Positions 62,725 through 64,000 of a stretch of 64,000 nucleotides of DNA are shown here, in pieces. The number at the start of each line of letters is the position of its first letter. Positions within the stretch are counted from its first letter, which is position 1. A model generated the notes under the pieces. That model worked only from the letters and a program-made list of their open reading frames with translations, was not told the DNA's origin and made no database searches. Position numbers and translations under genes: made by a program. Origin of the DNA: Lysinibacillus sp. B2A1 (GTDB lineage: Bacteria; Bacillota; Bacilli; Bacillales_A; Planococcaceae); assembly GCA_002973635.1 (NCBI GenBank), contig CP027224.1:3296501-3360500 (forward strand), written 5' to 3'.

Positions 62725-63726
62725 CTAAATATATGGTGCTGCCAGCCATAACAGAGTAAAAACAACAGCAAAGACTATGACTAATAACCATAATACAAAT
62801 TTAATCCTAAATACGCCCAGCATCATAATGGTATTTTTAAAATCAATCATCGGTCCAAAAATTAAGAAGGCAAGAATAGCAGGTGAAGGGAAAATAGAAC
62901 TAAATGAAGCTCCAATAAATGCATCAGCTTCAGAGCAAAGTGAGAGTATATAAGCTAGAGCCATCATAACAAATAGTGAAGATGATAGATCATTTCCAAT
63001 GTTAACTAGTGTCTTAGTTGATAGAAATGTTTGAACAAACGCAGCTAGAAAGGCACCAATGATTAAATATTTTCCCATATCAAAGAATTCGTCGATGGAA
63101 TGTGTTAACATATGGGAGCATTTTTTATTAAACGGTAATTTTTCTGTATGGGCATATGATTTGTTAATGTGAATACCTTGTTTAAATTGTGTTCCTTTAA
63201 AGGTAAAACTTATTATAAGAGCTATTATAATGGCAAAAAGAAATCCTAAAATCATTCGTAAACCTGCTATTTTCGTATCATTCCCAAATGCCATATAGGT
63301 AGAGACGATGACAATAGGGTTAATAAGTGGTCCAGTTAGCATAAAGCCCATTGCTGCATGAATAGGTACTCCTTTTGAGATTAGCCTTCTTACAATGGGA
63401 ACAATACCACATTCACATGCAGGAAATAATGCACCAACAATACAGCTCATAATAACAGCCATCAATTTATTTTTAGGAATCCATTTCTGTATATGATCCT
63501 CTGTGATAAATATTTGAATAAAGCCTGCGATAAGAACCCCAATTAACACAAAAGGTAGTGCTTCTATCAAAATACTTAAAAAGATTGTATTAAGATTTAA
63601 AAGGGAAGGACCGATAGCAAATATCAAAGGGATATTAGAATAGAAGGAAGGTGTTAGAAAAAGAGCTAAGATGAGCAAAAATAAAAACCAAAAATTCAAA
63701 AAGTATTTTATGACATAACGATTCAC
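62725..63726 (-). CDS. ycgR: YcgR/YraQ-type permease (DUF318)
   Basis: 333 residues, eight or more membrane helices. The start is GTG at 63726 behind AGGAGG. The two conserved motifs of the DUF318 family are visible: FPACECGIVPIVRRLISKGV and LCSEADAFIGASFSSIFPSP, both with a Cys that may handle thiol-reactive or metal ligands, and LTGPLINPIVIVSTYMAF. First gene of the ycgR-ycgQ operon, controlled through the Zur-like site upstream. Confidence 0.92.
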   Translation of the reverse strand: MNRYVIKYFLNFWFLFLLILALFLTPSFYSNIPLIFAIGPSLLNLNTIFLSILIEALPFVLIGVLIAGFIQIFITEDHIQKWIPKNKLMAVIMSCIVGALFPACECGIVPIVRRLISKGVPIHAAMGFMLTGPLINPIVIVSTYMAFGNDTKIAGLRMILGFLFAIIIALIISFTFKGTQFKQGIHINKSYAHTEKLPFNKKCSHMLTHSIDEFFDMGKYLIIGAFLAAFVQTFLSTKTLVNIGNDLSSSLFVMMALAYILSLCSEADAFIGASFSSIFPSPAILAFLIFGPMIDFKNTIMMLGVFRIKFVLWLLVIVFAVVFTLLWLAAPYI

Positions 63727-63771
63727 ATGTACCTCCTAAGTATATGTCTTCTAAAGATTAACTACTTTCTG

Positions 63772-63794
63772 TGAACAGTAATGATTACGTTTTA
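63772..63794. promoter_or_regulatory. Zur-box-like operator
   Basis: TGAACAGTAATGATTACGTTTTA agrees with the Bacillus Zur consensus (TAAATCGTAATNATTACGATTTA) at 17 of the 22 fixed positions, with a perfect GTAAT-N-ATTAC core. It lies about 45 bases before the ycgR-like start codon. Zur represses zinc-uptake genes when zinc is sufficient, so the operon should be on during zinc limitation. Confidence 0.65.
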
Positions 63795-63840
63795 AGGTAT
63801 GTACTATTCTTTTATATTATTACTAATGCTACAAAAAAGA

Positions 63841-63870
63841 GAATCACCGTAATTTTCCCAACGGTGATTC
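63841..63870 (-). terminator. terminator of the DJ-1-like gene
   Basis: GAATCACCGT (63841-63850) pairs perfectly with ACGGTGATTC (63861-63870). On the minus strand it ends in TCTCTTTTTT. Confidence 0.85.
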
Positions 63871-63885
63871 TTAGGGGTCTTACTA

Positions 63886-64000
63886 TTATTTGAAGCCCAT
63901 TAAATCCTGTACTTTTTTGGTATTATCAATTGATGTTAGCATTTCAAGTAAGGTAAAAGCCACGTCGAAGGCAGTACCTGGATTGGATGATGTAATGATA
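63886..64000 (-). CDS. DJ-1/PfpI family protein, C-terminal part only
   Basis: The last 37 codons are in the window: IITSSNPGTAFDVAFTLLEM then LTSIDNTKKVQDLMGFK. The ITSxxPGTAxxFAxxLxExL pattern is the closing part of DJ-1/PfpI (ThiJ) proteins, which include glyoxalase III-like enzymes and stress proteins. The active-site Cys lies beyond the window, so function cannot be refined. Confidence 0.75.
   Translation of the reverse strand, partial: IITSSNPGTAFDVAFTLLEMLTSIDNTKKVQDLMGFK

Overview
The window is low-GC chromosomal DNA from a spore-forming member of the Bacillota, most likely Lysinibacillus or a close relative. This is inferred from its content: sporulation and spore-surface genes (YjcZ-type, DUF4183, CsxC-like and Cys-rich coat proteins), an S-layer-homology protein, Ku plus a two-domain LigD, and CitB-type aconitase. 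Sigma-K, sigma-G and sigma-W promoter sequences like those of Bacillus can also be read. No rRNA, tRNA, CRISPR array or intact prophage was seen.

Layout. 0-11 kb: a partial reductase end, RidA, decayed VOC and phage-type ligase genes, a thioesterase/DUF423 pair, a sigma-W-preceded SPFH + zinc-ribbon membrane pair (YdjI/YdjG-like), and a frameshifted ykuI. 11-25 kb: a DUF418 protein, a WYL regulator, a RibD-like reductase, a serine hydrolase, divergent ku/ligD, a metallo-beta-lactamase-fold enzyme, a chemotaxis receptor, and a divergent paiB/MocR pair. 25-37 kb: a broken S66 peptidase, a CsxC-like spore protein with an exact sigma-K promoter, a T-box-controlled MFS transporter, an EamA transporter behind a leader peptide, and an AAA ATPase. 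37-42.6 kb: a complete IS66 element with 8-bp target duplication, an unknown 303-residue protein, and an IS3-family element that has removed the front of an exonuclease gene. 42.8-56.1 kb: an accessory island of small, mostly minus-strand spore-surface genes in paralogous pairs, with recurrent GGGTCACT hairpins. It also holds a secreted metzincin-like protease, an XRE/membrane-protein operon and a VanZ-domain gene stopped by one nonsense codon. 57-64 kb: aconitase, an S-layer-anchored protein with a frameshift, and the ycgR-ycgQ pair behind a near-consensus Zur box.

How the genes work together. Several genes fit spore formation and survival: sigma-K sites before coat-type genes, and a sigma-G-like site before ku, which with ligD gives end joining in the spore. 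Others handle envelope stress (the sigma-W pair) and metal supply (the Zur-box operon).

Decay is a theme. At least seven genes are cut by one frameshift or stop (ykuI, the SH3 protein, S66 peptidase, IS3 orfB, VanZ protein, SLH protein and a small coiled-coil protein), and there are many gene stumps. Several lesions lie in homopolymers, so assembly error must be excluded for those. No clearly new multi-gene system was proved. The best leads are the duplicated spore-surface island with its repeated hairpins, the T-box/MFS unit, and the structured leaders that contain ribosome-binding sites or leader peptides.
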